This document shows positions 45,563-54,370 of a DNA stretch of 64,000 nucleotides, piece after piece. The notes under the pieces are model-generated. The model had not been told where the DNA came from and did no database searches. It saw only the letters and a program-made list of their open reading frames with translations. Position numbers and translations under genes: made by a program. The stretch's first letter is position 1; each line of letters starts with the position of its first letter. Source of the stretch: Actinomadura terrae (GTDB lineage: Bacteria > Actinomycetota > Actinomycetes > Streptosporangiales > Streptosporangiaceae); NCBI RefSeq assembly GCF_022751215.1, contig NZ_JAICDG010000001.1, positions 1,798,001-1,862,000 on the forward strand, written 5' to 3'.

Positions 45563-48500
45563 ATGGGGCGCGGGCAGCGGATCGACCAGGCGAACTGGCC
45601 CGGCGACGGACCTCACCGGCGTCTTCTGGAACTCCTGGACCGGCTCCATCAGGCGAACGGGCTGAAGAGCCGCCGCGACATCGCGACCGAGATGCACCTC
45701 GAATCGGCGTCCTACGTCAACGACTGGCTGCGCGGGTTACGGCTCCCGGTGGACGCCCGGCAGGTCGAAGCCCTGGTTCGGGCTCTGGACGGCGACGACG
45801 GTGACGTCCACGAGGCCCTCCGGCTGTATGAGGAGGCCACGGCCGCCGCCGCGCCTTCGCCGCACCCTTGGGCGGCCCTGGCGGCGGGACACATCGCGTG
45901 GACGCTGGTCGACGCGAGGCGTGATGCCTCGGCCTTCCAGGAGGCGACGAGCGCGATAGCCGAACGGCTCGCAGTTCTGTCGTCCGAGGCCGAGTCGGGT
46001 TCGCCCGATGATCCCTGGCTCGACACCGAACTCGCCGCCCGCTTCACCCGCTGGACGGATTGGCTGCTGCGCACCACGCTCGCCGAGGCCATGTGCGACC
46101 TGTCCCCGGCTGAGGCGGCACTGTTGACGCTCGTCCCGCTGCTGCACCACACGCACATGGCCCGCACGCTCGCCACGCTGCGCGAGATCGACCCTCTCGA
46201 CCTCGGCAGCGGTTGCGGTGACGGGCCGCGTCGTGAGTACGAGACGTTCCTTGGAGGGCAGCGCGAACTGGTCGACCGTGCGACGGCCCGGCGCCTGCCT
46301 GATCGTGATTCCGCCGCGTCTGAGATCGGCTGGTGGCTCTTCCGCCGTTGGGTGGTGCGGTTTCCGCAGTCCTACCGACTGAGCACTGTCCGTGACCTGC
46401 TCTCGGCCGTGGACGCCAGCGACCCCCGCATGCGGGACGAGGTGCTGGCCGCGAAGACCGTCCAGCGGTTCCTGGCCGCGCTGCGGCTCGACCTGTCCGA
46501 GCTGGGCGACACCGACCGCAAGAACGCGCCGCAGTTCGAGACCGTGCTGTTCGCAGGTGAGCCGCACGAGCAGCGCGTCCGGGAACTGCTGATCGGGCAG
46601 ATCCTCTCGGTCGCATATGCCCTGACGATCGACCTCGTCCGGCTCCCCGAGATTGTCGCCCGACATCTTGGCATTCCGCATCCGGTCGATCTGGCGGAGC
46701 TGCGCGGCACCGTGGGGAGCCACGCGAAGTGGGTGCTGCAATCGGACTGTCTCGTACTGCGCGCAGACTGTCATCATCCGGCCGAGCTTGAGGGGCTGCG
46801 CCAGTACGCGGGCCAGGTGGACGCGTTGCTCTACGCGATCCGGCAGGGATGCGGGGACCATCACACCATGCATGCCCTCACACGCCTGCCGTCCCGTGCG
46901 TCTGCCGATGATGTTCGCCCTGACACAGATGACGACGGTCGCTTGCTGTTCCAGCGGGTCAGCCGGTTTCGGCTCGACGAGCGCCGCGTCCAAGATCTGC
47001 TGATGGGCGAGCAGCTCTACCAGGATCGTGGCCTGGCCATCCGCGAGCTGTACCAGAACGCTCTCGACGCCTGCCGCTACCGCCGGGCCCGGCTCGCCTA
47101 CCGCAGGCAGGGCGACTGGGCCGACGACTGGGAGGGCCGCATCCGCTTCACCCAGGGCGTGGACGAGAACGGCCGCGCCTACCTCGAATGCCTCGACAAC
47201 GGCATCGGCATGACCGAGGCGGTCCTCACCGACGTCTTCGCGCAGGCCGGGTCCCGCTTTACCGACACCACCGAGTTCCTGGTCGAGGCGGCCGATTGGA
47301 AGAGCTCAGACCCGCCCATCCCATTTCATGCCAACAGCCGTTTCGGTATCGGGGTCCTGAGTTACTTCATGATCGCCGACGAGATCGAGGTCGTCACCCG
47401 CCCGCTGGATCGCGGCCACCGCTCGCATCCGACGCTGAAGGTCTCGATCTTCGGGCCGGGGCATCTGTTCCGCATCGAGCACCTTTCAGACGATCGCCCC
47501 GCGGGAACTTCGGTACGGCTCTACCTTCGTGAAGGCGAGGAGGCCCCGTCCTGCGTGGAGGAACTACGACGGCTACTTGGCATCGCCGAATTCAAGACCC
47601 ACGCCCGGCACGGCAACCAGGTTGAGCTTTGGGAGCCGGGGGTGCTCAAGGAGCGCGTCCGCCCTTCGTGGGAGACCGATGGGCTGGACGTCCACGGCGA
47701 CTTCGTGCCCTGGAGCGACGGCCACGGCGGCCAGGTGGTCTGGTGCGAATACGGCGGCGGCCTGCTGGTGGACGGCCTGTACGTGCGACCTGCCACCCGC
47801 CACGGGGTTTTCGCGGGCAGCACGGGCGGACGGCTGCGCGGCGCCATCGTTAACCTGACCGGCCAGCACGCGCCCAAGAAACTTTCCGTCGACCGTCGAC
47901 AAGTCCTCTCGGATGTCTCGGGCACCGCCGAGCAACTCCTCGTCGCCGCGATGGACGAGTTAATGGCGGCGGACCCCCCTCGGCTGAACGTCGGCTGGGT
48001 GGCCGCGCTGACGGAGGCCAGCCCAAGGCTCGCGGACCTCGTCATCGAAAGGGCGAGCCGTTCGCGCCACCAGATCACGACGGAAACGGGGCGGTTGGAC
48101 GTTCGCCGCGTCGGCTGCTTCCTTCAAGATTCTTTTCTCGTCTGGGCGGATAATGGGAGGCTGCCCGGGCGGGTGCCCGATTCGTACGATCTCTGGTGCT
48201 GGGATTTCGGGCCGGAGGTCGCGGATCACGTGCTGCTGTGGCGCCTGATCGTCAACGGTTCCGATGTCGAAGACGTCCTATCGGAGATGGAGCCACCGCG
48301 GATCGAGGACGTCGTTACTGGGCGACCTTCCGACACGCTGCTGCTCGGAAGCAACTTCGGTGACGAGGCCGGTCAAGATGACCTCTCGGTGACGTCCTGG
48401 CACTGGACGCGGGAGGATCTACGAGTTTCTCCAGGGCGTGTCCTTTGGGCGGCCAGGCTGCTGGGAGTCTCCCCACGTGAAGCGGCACAACGGGCTGTTG

Positions 48501-49735
48501 AATTGGGCGTTCACGAGCTGGATCCAGAAGGGTTCTCAGCAGAGCCGCACGGCGGCCACCTCGATCTCGCCCTACTGAGCTCGAAGCAGACCGGCGGGCC
48601 CCCTTGGCTTTCCACCGGAAAGGCGGTGCCCATCGGGCACGTCGCGGCAGTCGCCGTCCGATTCGGGGTGGGCTTCCCCGAGTTGCGGGAACGGCTGGAG
48701 CGCCATGGGTTCCAGGTGGCCCCGGCTCAATCGGCTCCCACTGGACCATCGGAAACGGACCTGCGGATTCTCTCGTGGCAACAGAGCACAACAGACTGGA
48801 TCGCCTACACCGGTCGCCCGCTACCGGCCTCGCATCTCGTTCGCTGCGCTCGGGAACTCCAAACTCCAGTCGACGAGGTATGCCACAGGCTGGAGGAGTT
48901 CGGCTTCACCACTGCCCGCTGCTCGCTGCCTGAACGGCCTGATGCTGAGGACGCGGCTCTCTTCGATTGGGAGTTCACGTGGAGGGAGAAGGAGGAGTAC
49001 GACGGGAACGGGCCGCTTCATCCGGTCCATCTCTTTCGCGCTGCCATCAAGCTGAACCTGCCTGTCCGTGACGTCGCCTCGCGGCTCACCGCCTACGGGA
49101 TCAAGGTTCCGGACCGCCTGCCGGATCGCATCGAACCCGAGGACCTCCAACTACTCGGACGCGAAGCGCACAGGCTTTCCCCTTGGTGGCGGCCGACAGA
49201 ACCTGTCCTCCTCCCGCACGTGGCGGTGGTGAGCGGCAGGACGGGAATCGCTCCCGGGCGGGTCGTGGAACGGCTTTCCGCGTACGGCATGCATGTGGCT
49301 GTGGCTCCGGCCCATATACCTGACGCGGTTGACGAGAGCGCTTTGCGATTGCTCTCCAAGGACTGCGATGGCCAGCCTCCCTGGTTGGACGCGGCGGAGC
49401 CTGTCACGCGCGGGCATCTGGTCCGCACCTTCGCCACGTCCGGTGCCTCCATACCCCGCACGGCCGACCGGTTGGCCGGTCTCGGGATGACCGTGTCGTT
49501 CGGGGAGCTTCCGGAGCCGGCCGACGTCATGCTTCTCCGCGCCGTTCGCAACGGGGTGATCACGTGGCCCAGGCCCGGGGAACCGGTCAACCTGTTCCAC
49601 CTGCTCACCGTTTCGCGGAAGGCCGGGATGAGTGTGCGGGACGCCGCGGAGCGGTTGCGGTGGTTGGGGATGGACGTCCCGGACGTCGACGAGAGCGTCG
49701 CCGAAGCGATGCGCAGGTTGCCCCGCAAGCGCTGA
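45563..49735 (+). CDS. HTH-Hsp90-ATPase-tandem winged-helix protein
   Basis: A 1,390-residue multidomain protein. (1) Residues ~18-92: XRE-like HTH of the type that caps actinobacterial conflict proteins (SRRDIATEMHLESASYVNDWLRG). (2) ~100-440: helical region without a known fold. (3) ~465-800: Hsp90/GHKL ATPase with N box RELYQNALDA (Glu495, Asn499, Asp502), G1 DNGIGM (545-550), G2 FGIGVLS (594-600), GTS (648-650) and the Hsp90 middle-domain-like KLSVDRRQVL (773-782). All ATP and Mg contacts look intact. (4) ~940-1380: about seven tandem ~63-residue repeats of pattern L-x-LL...WL...HL...G(h)...RL..hGh.V, resembling winged helices. Codon use is looser and GC lower than in flanking genes, which suggests acquisition. 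Proteins of this plan are known only from genome surveys of biological conflict systems; no function is established. Confidence 0.85.
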   Translation: MGRGQRIDQANWPGDGPHRRLLELLDRLHQANGLKSRRDIATEMHLESASYVNDWLRGLRLPVDARQVEALVRALDGDDGDVHEALRLYEEATAAAAPSPHPWAALAAGHIAWTLVDARRDASAFQEATSAIAERLAVLSSEAESGSPDDPWLDTELAARFTRWTDWLLRTTLAEAMCDLSPAEAALLTLVPLLHHTHMARTLATLREIDPLDLGSGCGDGPRREYETFLGGQRELVDRATARRLPDRDSAASEIGWWLFRRWVVRFPQSYRLSTVRDLLSAVDASDPRMRDEVLAAKTVQRFLAALRLDLSELGDTDRKNAPQFETVLFAGEPHEQRVRELLIGQILSVAYALTIDLVRLPEIVARHLGIPHPVDLAELRGTVGSHAKWVLQSDCLVLRADCHHPAELEGLRQYAGQVDALLYAIRQGCGDHHTMHALTRLPSRASADDVRPDTDDDGRLLFQRVSRFRLDERRVQDLLMGEQLYQDRGLAIRELYQNALDACRYRRARLAYRRQGDWADDWEGRIRFTQGVDENGRAYLECLDNGIGMTEAVLTDVFAQAGSRFTDTTEFLVEAADWKSSDPPIPFHANSRFGIGVLSYFMIADEIEVVTRPLDRGHRSHPTLKVSIFGPGHLFRIEHLSDDRPAGTSVRLYLREGEEAPSCVEELRRLLGIAEFKTHARHGNQVELWEPGVLKERVRPSWETDGLDVHGDFVPWSDGHGGQVVWCEYGGGLLVDGLYVRPATRHGVFAGSTGGRLRGAIVNLTGQHAPKKLSVDRRQVLSDVSGTAEQLLVAAMDELMAADPPRLNVGWVAALTEASPRLADLVIERASRSRHQITTETGRLDVRRVGCFLQDSFLVWADNGRLPGRVPDSYDLWCWDFGPEVADHVLLWRLIVNGSDVEDVLSEMEPPRIEDVVTGRPSDTLLLGSNFGDEAGQDDLSVTSWHWTREDLRVSPGRVLWAARLLGVSPREAAQRAVELGVHELDPEGFSAEPHGGHLDLALLSSKQTGGPPWLSTGKAVPIGHVAAVAVRFGVGFPELRERLERHGFQVAPAQSAPTGPSETDLRILSWQQSTTDWIAYTGRPLPASHLVRCARELQTPVDEVCHRLEEFGFTTARCSLPERPDAEDAALFDWEFTWREKEEYDGNGPLHPVHLFRAAIKLNLPVRDVASRLTAYGIKVPDRLPDRIEPEDLQLLGREAHRLSPWWRPTEPVLLPHVAVVSGRTGIAPGRVVERLSAYGMHVAVAPAHIPDAVDESALRLLSKDCDGQPPWLDAAEPVTRGHLVRTFATSGASIPRTADRLAGLGMTVSFGELPEPADVMLLRAVRNGVITWPRPGEPVNLFHLLTVSRKAGMSVRDAAERLRWLGMDVPDVDESVAEAMRRLPRKR
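48380..49710 (+). repeat. About seven ~190-bp in-frame repeats (winged-helix-like units)
   Basis: Protein repeat units begin near residues 940, 1000, 1066, 1130, 1193, 1259 and 1322. Shared positions include L-x-(L)LS, a PPWL or WW motif, HL/HV before a helix, and RLxxhGhxV at the end. DNA identity between units is low, so they are old. Confidence 0.65.
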
Positions 49736-49902
49736 CCACCGTGCGGCGGGTGTGCGCCAGTGGGCCGTCCCTCAAGGAAAAGCCGCAGGTCACGGGCATG
49801 ATCTCCGCTTGGTCGACGTCATGTCACGCCAGCGCACGGACGGGGCCGGGCCCTTCGGCGCAGGCTGCTTCTGTCTGCGAGTGAGCGACGGGAGTGGTGG
49901 AC

Positions 49903-50010
49903 GTGGGGACGATCGTCGAGCTGGCCCCGGTGGCCGGGGGAGTGCTCAACGTGCTGGCGGCCGGGCTCGGGCTCTGTGCCGCGATGCTGGCCTGGAGGGG
50001 GAGGGGGTGA
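49903..50010 (+). CDS. Small single-helix membrane peptide (35 residues)
   Basis: A 36-codon frame (GTG, with GTG 49894 and 49897 as alternatives) encodes a short acidic/hydrophobic start, one membrane helix (VAGGVLNVLAAGLGLCAAML) and a basic C terminus WRGRGRG-like. GGGAG lies 8 nt before GTG 49903. Almost every codon ends in G or C, as in real genes here. It lies 168 nt after the HTH-Hsp90 gene and 36 nt before the helicase. It is too short for homology reading; it could be a partner of the Hsp90 protein, a small toxin-like peptide, or an unrelated small membrane protein. Confidence 0.5.
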   Translation: MGTIVELAPVAGGVLNVLAAGLGLCAAMLAWRGRG

Positions 50011-50045
50011 CGCGGGGAGTAGCCCGACAGGGGCAGGATGGAGGG

Positions 50046-52550
50046 GTGAGTCTTATCGATGAGCTGCCTACCGGAAACGACGCCGATCCCGATTCGCTGT
50101 TCGAGGCGTTCGAGAGATGGGTGTCGGGGCGCGGGATCACGTTGTATCCCGCGCAGGAGGAGGCGCTCATCGAGGTCGTCTCCGGCGCCAACGTGATCTT
50201 GTCGACGCCGACCGGGTCGGGCAAGAGCCTGGTGGCGGCGGGGGCGCTGTTCGCGGCGCTGGGCAAGGATCAGGTGGGGTTCTACACGGCGCCGATCAAG
50301 GCGCTGGTGTCGGAGAAGTTCTTCGACCTGTGCGAGATGTTCGGGCGCGAGAACGTCGGCATGATGACCGGGGACGCGAGCGTGAACGCGGACGCGCCGA
50401 TCGTGTGCTGCACGGCGGAGGTGCTCGCCAGCATGGCGCTGCGGGACGGCGCCGACGCCGACATCGGCGTGGTGGTCATGGACGAGTTCCACTTCTACGC
50501 CGAGCCCGAAAGGGGCTGGGCCTGGCAGATCCCACTGTTGGAGCTGCCGAAGGCGCAGTTCCTGCTGATGTCGGCGACGCTGGGCGACGTCACGTTCTTC
50601 CAGAAGGACCTGACGCGCCGGACGGGCCGTCCGACCGCGCTGGTGACCTCGGCGGAGCGGCCGGTGCCGCTGATCTACGACTACCGGGTCACGCCGCTGC
50701 ACGAGACGATCGAGGAGCTGCTGGCCGAGCAGAAGGCGCCGGTCTACCTGGTGCACTTCACGCAGGCGGCGGCGATCGAGCGGGCGCAGGCGCTGATGAG
50801 CATCAACGTGTGCACGAAGGCGGAGAAGGCGCGGATCGCCGAGCTGATCGGGAACTTCCGGTTCACGACGAAGTTCGGGCGGAACCTGTCGCGGTTCGTC
50901 CGGCACGGGATCGGGGTGCACCACGCGGGGATGCTGCCGAAGTACCGGCGGCTGGTGGAGCGGCTCGCGCAGGCGGGGCTGCTGAAGGTCATCTGCGGGA
51001 CGGACACGCTGGGCGTCGGCGTCAACGTCCCGATCAGGACGGTCGTGTTCACCGCGCTCAGCAAGTACGACGGGCACCGGGTGCGGCGGCTGCGGGCGCG
51101 GGAGTTCCACCAGATCGCGGGGCGGGCCGGGCGCGCGGGGTTCGACACGGTGGGGTTCGTGGTGGCGCAGGCGCCCGATCACGTGGTGGAGAACGAGAAG
51201 GCGCTCGCCAAGGCAGGGGACGACCCGAAGAAGCGGCGGAAGGTCCAGCGCAAGAAGCCGCCGGAGGGGTTCGTCGGGTGGGACGAGGACACCTTCCGCA
51301 AGTTGCAGGAGGCCGAGCCGGAGATGCTCCGGTCGCGGTTCCAGGTCAGCCACGCGATGCTGCTGTCGGTGATCGCGCGTCCGGGCAACGCGTTCCAGGC
51401 GATGAAGCGGCTGCTGACCGACAACCACGAGGAGCCCGCCGCGCGCCGGCGGCACATCTCGCGGGCGATCGCGATCTACCGGTCGCTGCTGGCGGGCGGG
51501 GTCGTGGAGGTGCTGCCCGCGCCCGACGACATGGGACGGTACGCGCGGATCACCGTGGACCTCCAGGAGGACTTCGCGCTCAACCAGCCGCTGTCCACGT
51601 TCGCGCTGGCGACGTTCGAGATCCTGGACCCGGCGTCGCCCTCGTACGCGCTGGACGTGCTGTCGGTGATCGAGGCGACGCTGGACGATCCGCGCCAGAT
51701 CCTCGCGGCGCAGGTGAACAAGGCGCGCGGCGAGGCCGTCGCGGAGATGAAGGCCGAGGGCATCGAGTACGAGGAGCGGATGGAGCTGCTCCAGGACGTC
51801 GACCACCCGAAGCCCCTCCAGGACGAGCTGGACGCCGCGTACGAGATCTACCGGGCGGGGCATCCGTGGGTGGGCGACCATCCGCTGCGTCCGAAGTCGG
51901 TGGTCCGCGACATGTACGAGCGGGCGATGACGTTCACCGAGTACATCGGGTTCTACGAGCTGGCGCGGGGCGAGGGCCTTGTGCTGCGGTACCTGTCAGG
52001 GGCCTACAAGGCGCTCCAGCAGACGGTCCCGGAGTCGATCAAGACCGATGACCTGATCGACCTGATCGATTGGCTGGGCGAGCTGGTCCGGCAGGTCGAC
52101 TCCAGCCTCCTGGACGAGTGGGAACAGCTCGCCAACCCGTCCGAGGAGGTCGACGAGCCGATCGAGGAGCGGGTCACGAAGGTGACCGCGAACCAGCGGG
52201 CGTTCCGGGTACTGGTGCGCAACGCGCTGTTCCGGCGGGTGGAGCTGGCCGCGCTGGAGCGGTACGGCGACCTGGCCGAGCTCGACCCGGACTTCGGCGC
52301 CGAGGCGTGGCGGGAGGCGATGGACGGCTACTTCGCCGACCACGACGAGCTGCTGACCGGGCCCGACGCGCGCGGGCCGAAGCTGCTCCAGATCGAGGAG
52401 GTGCCGCAGGACGCGCTGTGGCGCGTCCGGCAGGTGTTCGACGATCCTGAGGGCGACTACGACTGGGGGATCTCCGCCGAGGTCGACCTCGCGGGATCGG
52501 ACCAGGAAGGCGAGGCCGTCATCCGTGTGACGGCCGTGAACCGGCTGTGA
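50046..52550 (+). CDS. DEAD/DEAH-box superfamily II helicase (DUF3516 type)
   Basis: An 834-residue helicase. Motif I is STPTGSGKSLVA, Ia TAPIKALV, II VVMDEFHFY (DEFH), III LMSATL, and VI QIAGRAGRAGFDT. The C-terminal half (about 400-834) lacks a known catalytic motif and matches the conserved extension of actinobacterial Ski2-like helicases (TEYIGFYELARGEGLVLRYLSGAYKALQQTVP). It probably remodels RNA or DNA, with a possible role in RNA turnover. The GTG start has only a weak site. The nitrilase gene overlaps its stop by 4 nt. Confidence 0.9.
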   Translation: MSLIDELPTGNDADPDSLFEAFERWVSGRGITLYPAQEEALIEVVSGANVILSTPTGSGKSLVAAGALFAALGKDQVGFYTAPIKALVSEKFFDLCEMFGRENVGMMTGDASVNADAPIVCCTAEVLASMALRDGADADIGVVVMDEFHFYAEPERGWAWQIPLLELPKAQFLLMSATLGDVTFFQKDLTRRTGRPTALVTSAERPVPLIYDYRVTPLHETIEELLAEQKAPVYLVHFTQAAAIERAQALMSINVCTKAEKARIAELIGNFRFTTKFGRNLSRFVRHGIGVHHAGMLPKYRRLVERLAQAGLLKVICGTDTLGVGVNVPIRTVVFTALSKYDGHRVRRLRAREFHQIAGRAGRAGFDTVGFVVAQAPDHVVENEKALAKAGDDPKKRRKVQRKKPPEGFVGWDEDTFRKLQEAEPEMLRSRFQVSHAMLLSVIARPGNAFQAMKRLLTDNHEEPAARRRHISRAIAIYRSLLAGGVVEVLPAPDDMGRYARITVDLQEDFALNQPLSTFALATFEILDPASPSYALDVLSVIEATLDDPRQILAAQVNKARGEAVAEMKAEGIEYEERMELLQDVDHPKPLQDELDAAYEIYRAGHPWVGDHPLRPKSVVRDMYERAMTFTEYIGFYELARGEGLVLRYLSGAYKALQQTVPESIKTDDLIDLIDWLGELVRQVDSSLLDEWEQLANPSEEVDEPIEERVTKVTANQRAFRVLVRNALFRRVELAALERYGDLAELDPDFGAEAWREAMDGYFADHDELLTGPDARGPKLLQIEEVPQDALWRVRQVFDDPEGDYDWGISAEVDLAGSDQEGEAVIRVTAVNRL

Positions 52551-53368
52551 CGGCGTTGGGAGGGATCGCGGTGGTGCAGGTCGCGGTGGCGCAGTACGCG
52601 CCCAGCGAGGACAAGGCCGAGAACATGGCGACGATCCGCAAGCTGGTGGACGAGGCCGCCGGCGGCGGGGCCCGGGTCGTCGTGCTGCCGGAGTTCGCGA
52701 TGTTCACGGCGTCGCGGATGGACGAGCGGTTCGTGGAGACCGCCGAGCCGCTGGACGGCCCGTTCACGGGGGCGCTGAAGGACGCGTCACGGCGTCACGG
52801 CGCGCACGTCGTCGCGGGCATGAACGAGCGGCTCGACGAGCCGGGCCGGATCGCCAACACGCTCGTCGCCGCCGGTCCGGACGGGGAGATCGCGGCGGTC
52901 TACCGCAAGATCCACCTGTACGACGCGTTCGGGTACAAGGAGTCGGCGCTCGTCCGGCACGGCGAGATCGGCGACCCGGAGACCTTCACCGCGGACGGCG
53001 TGACGTTCGGCATGCAGACCTGCTACGACGTCCGTTTCCCCGAGGTGACGCGGCGGATCGTGGACGCGGGCGCCGACGTACTCGCGCTGCCCGCGCAGTG
53101 GGTGCCGGGCCCGCTCAAGGAGGACCACTGGCGGACGCTGGTGCGGGCCCGCGCGATCGAGAACACGATCTACGTCGCCGCCGCCGGGCAGTGCGCCCCG
53201 ACCGGCGCGGGCAACAGCATGATTATCGATCCGATGGGCGTGGTCGTGGCCTCGCTCGGGGAGGGGCCCGGCGTGGCGCCGGGGGAGGTCTCCTCGGAGC
53301 GGATCGAGGCCGTGCGGAAGAAGAACCCGGCGCTGGCGCTGCGCCGCTTCACCGTCACCCCGGCCTGA
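52547..53368 (+). CDS. Carbon-nitrogen hydrolase (nitrilase superfamily)
   Basis: A 273-residue amidase of the nitrilase fold. The catalytic triad is Glu in VVLPEFAMF, Lys in VYRKIHLYDAFGY and Cys in MQTCYDVRFPE. The set matches the Nit1/omega-amidase branch rather than true nitrilases. It hydrolyses a small amide in the cytoplasm, perhaps deaminated glutathione or alpha-ketoglutaramate (inference). The GTG overlaps the helicase stop (GTGA), so the two are co-translated. Confidence 0.88.
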   Translation: MTALGGIAVVQVAVAQYAPSEDKAENMATIRKLVDEAAGGGARVVVLPEFAMFTASRMDERFVETAEPLDGPFTGALKDASRRHGAHVVAGMNERLDEPGRIANTLVAAGPDGEIAAVYRKIHLYDAFGYKESALVRHGEIGDPETFTADGVTFGMQTCYDVRFPEVTRRIVDAGADVLALPAQWVPGPLKEDHWRTLVRARAIENTIYVAAAGQCAPTGAGNSMIIDPMGVVVASLGEGPGVAPGEVSSERIEAVRKKNPALALRRFTVTPA

Positions 53369-53401
53369 GCTGGGCCTATGCCGTCGATCGCGATACGCGG
53401 C

Positions 53402-53431
53402 TTGACGAATGAGTGAGTGCTCACTCAAAAT
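53402..53431 (+). promoter_or_regulatory. Promoter with palindromic operator for the LLM oxidoreductase
   Basis: A -35 TTGACG (53402-53407) and a -10-like CAAAAT (53426-53431) are 18 bp apart. The palindrome TGAGTGAGTGCTCACTCA (53410-53427; 8-bp perfect arms, TG centre) fills the spacer. Such sites are typical TetR-family operators. The ATG at 53438 would be close to or at the transcription start. Confidence 0.65.
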
Positions 53432-53437
53432 GAGAGC

Positions 53438-54280
53438 ATGACACAGCGACTCTTCCGGTTCGGAATGGTGGGAGCGGGCGCCCGGGACGGGCGCGAGTGG
53501 GCGGCGCTGGCGCGGCGGGGCGAGGAGCTCGGCTTCGCGACGCTGCTGACCGCCGACACCGTCGCGACCCCGGCGCCCGCCGCGTCCCTCGCCGCGGCGG
53601 CGGCCGTCACCACGTCCCTGCGCGTCGGCACCTTCGTGGTCAACACCGCGACCCGCCCGGCGAACGCGGTGGCCTGGGAGGCCGCGTCGCTGGCGTTCGT
53701 CACCGGCGACCGGTTCGAGCTCGGGATCGGCGCGGGGCGGCCCGGCGGCGAGGGCGACGCGGCCGTGCTCGGCGTCCCCTACGGATCGGGCGCCGAGCGC
53801 CTCGCCAGGGTCGAGCAGGTGATCGACGCGGTCGAAGGCCCGGTCGAGGGCCTGTACGGCGGGACGGGCAACACCCCGCACGTGCTGGTCGCAGCGTCCC
53901 GCCCCCGGATGCTGGCGCTGGCCGCGCGCCGGGCGGGCACGGTCGCGTTCGGCGTCCCGCCGCTCACCGGGGACGACGGCCTCGCCGACCTCGTCGGCGT
54001 CGTCCGCGACGCGGCGGGGGAGCGGTTCGACGACCTGGAGCTGTGCACGAGCGTGCACGTCGTCGGCGACGAGATCCCCGGCTGGCTGCGCGGCCGGATG
54101 GCGGTGGACGCGGCGGCGCTCGCCTCGTCCGGGTCCATCGCCATGCTGACCGGCACGTCGCAGGAGATGGCCGACACGCTCAGCCGCCGCCGGGACGAGC
54201 TAGGCATTTCGTACGTGACGGTGCCCGCGCCCTTCGCGGAGGCGTTCGCGCCCGTCGTGGAACTGCTCGCAGGCCGCTGA
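53438..54280 (+). CDS. LLM-class (luciferase-like) F420/FMN-dependent oxidoreductase
   Basis: A 280-residue TIM-barrel protein of the bacterial luciferase family. It opens RLFRFGMVGAGARDGREWAALARRGEELGFATLLTADT, with the NTATRPANAVAWEAASLAFVTGDRFELGIGAGRPGGEG strand-turn that binds flavin or deazaflavin. The family in actinomycetes mostly uses F420; the substrate is unknown. Expression is probably held by a TetR-type repressor bound between -35 and -10, and no tetR gene is adjacent. Confidence 0.88.
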   Translation: MTQRLFRFGMVGAGARDGREWAALARRGEELGFATLLTADTVATPAPAASLAAAAAVTTSLRVGTFVVNTATRPANAVAWEAASLAFVTGDRFELGIGAGRPGGEGDAAVLGVPYGSGAERLARVEQVIDAVEGPVEGLYGGTGNTPHVLVAASRPRMLALAARRAGTVAFGVPPLTGDDGLADLVGVVRDAAGERFDDLELCTSVHVVGDEIPGWLRGRMAVDAAALASSGSIAMLTGTSQEMADTLSRRRDELGISYVTVPAPFAEAFAPVVELLAGR

Positions 54281-54335
54281 GCGCGCTGGTAGCCGCTTGA
54301 GTGTATCGAGGTGACAACGGTCATGGCGATTGTGC

Positions 54336-54351
54336 GTGCCTGTATAGGCAC
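54336..54351. repeat. Short 6-bp inverted repeat before a membrane protein gene
   Basis: GTGCCT-GTAT-AGGCAC lies 19 nt upstream of the GTG at 54371, beside a -10-like TAGCGT (54354-54359). It could be an operator or a leader hairpin. Confidence 0.3.
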
Positions 54352-54370
54352 CTAGCGTGACCATGGGCGG

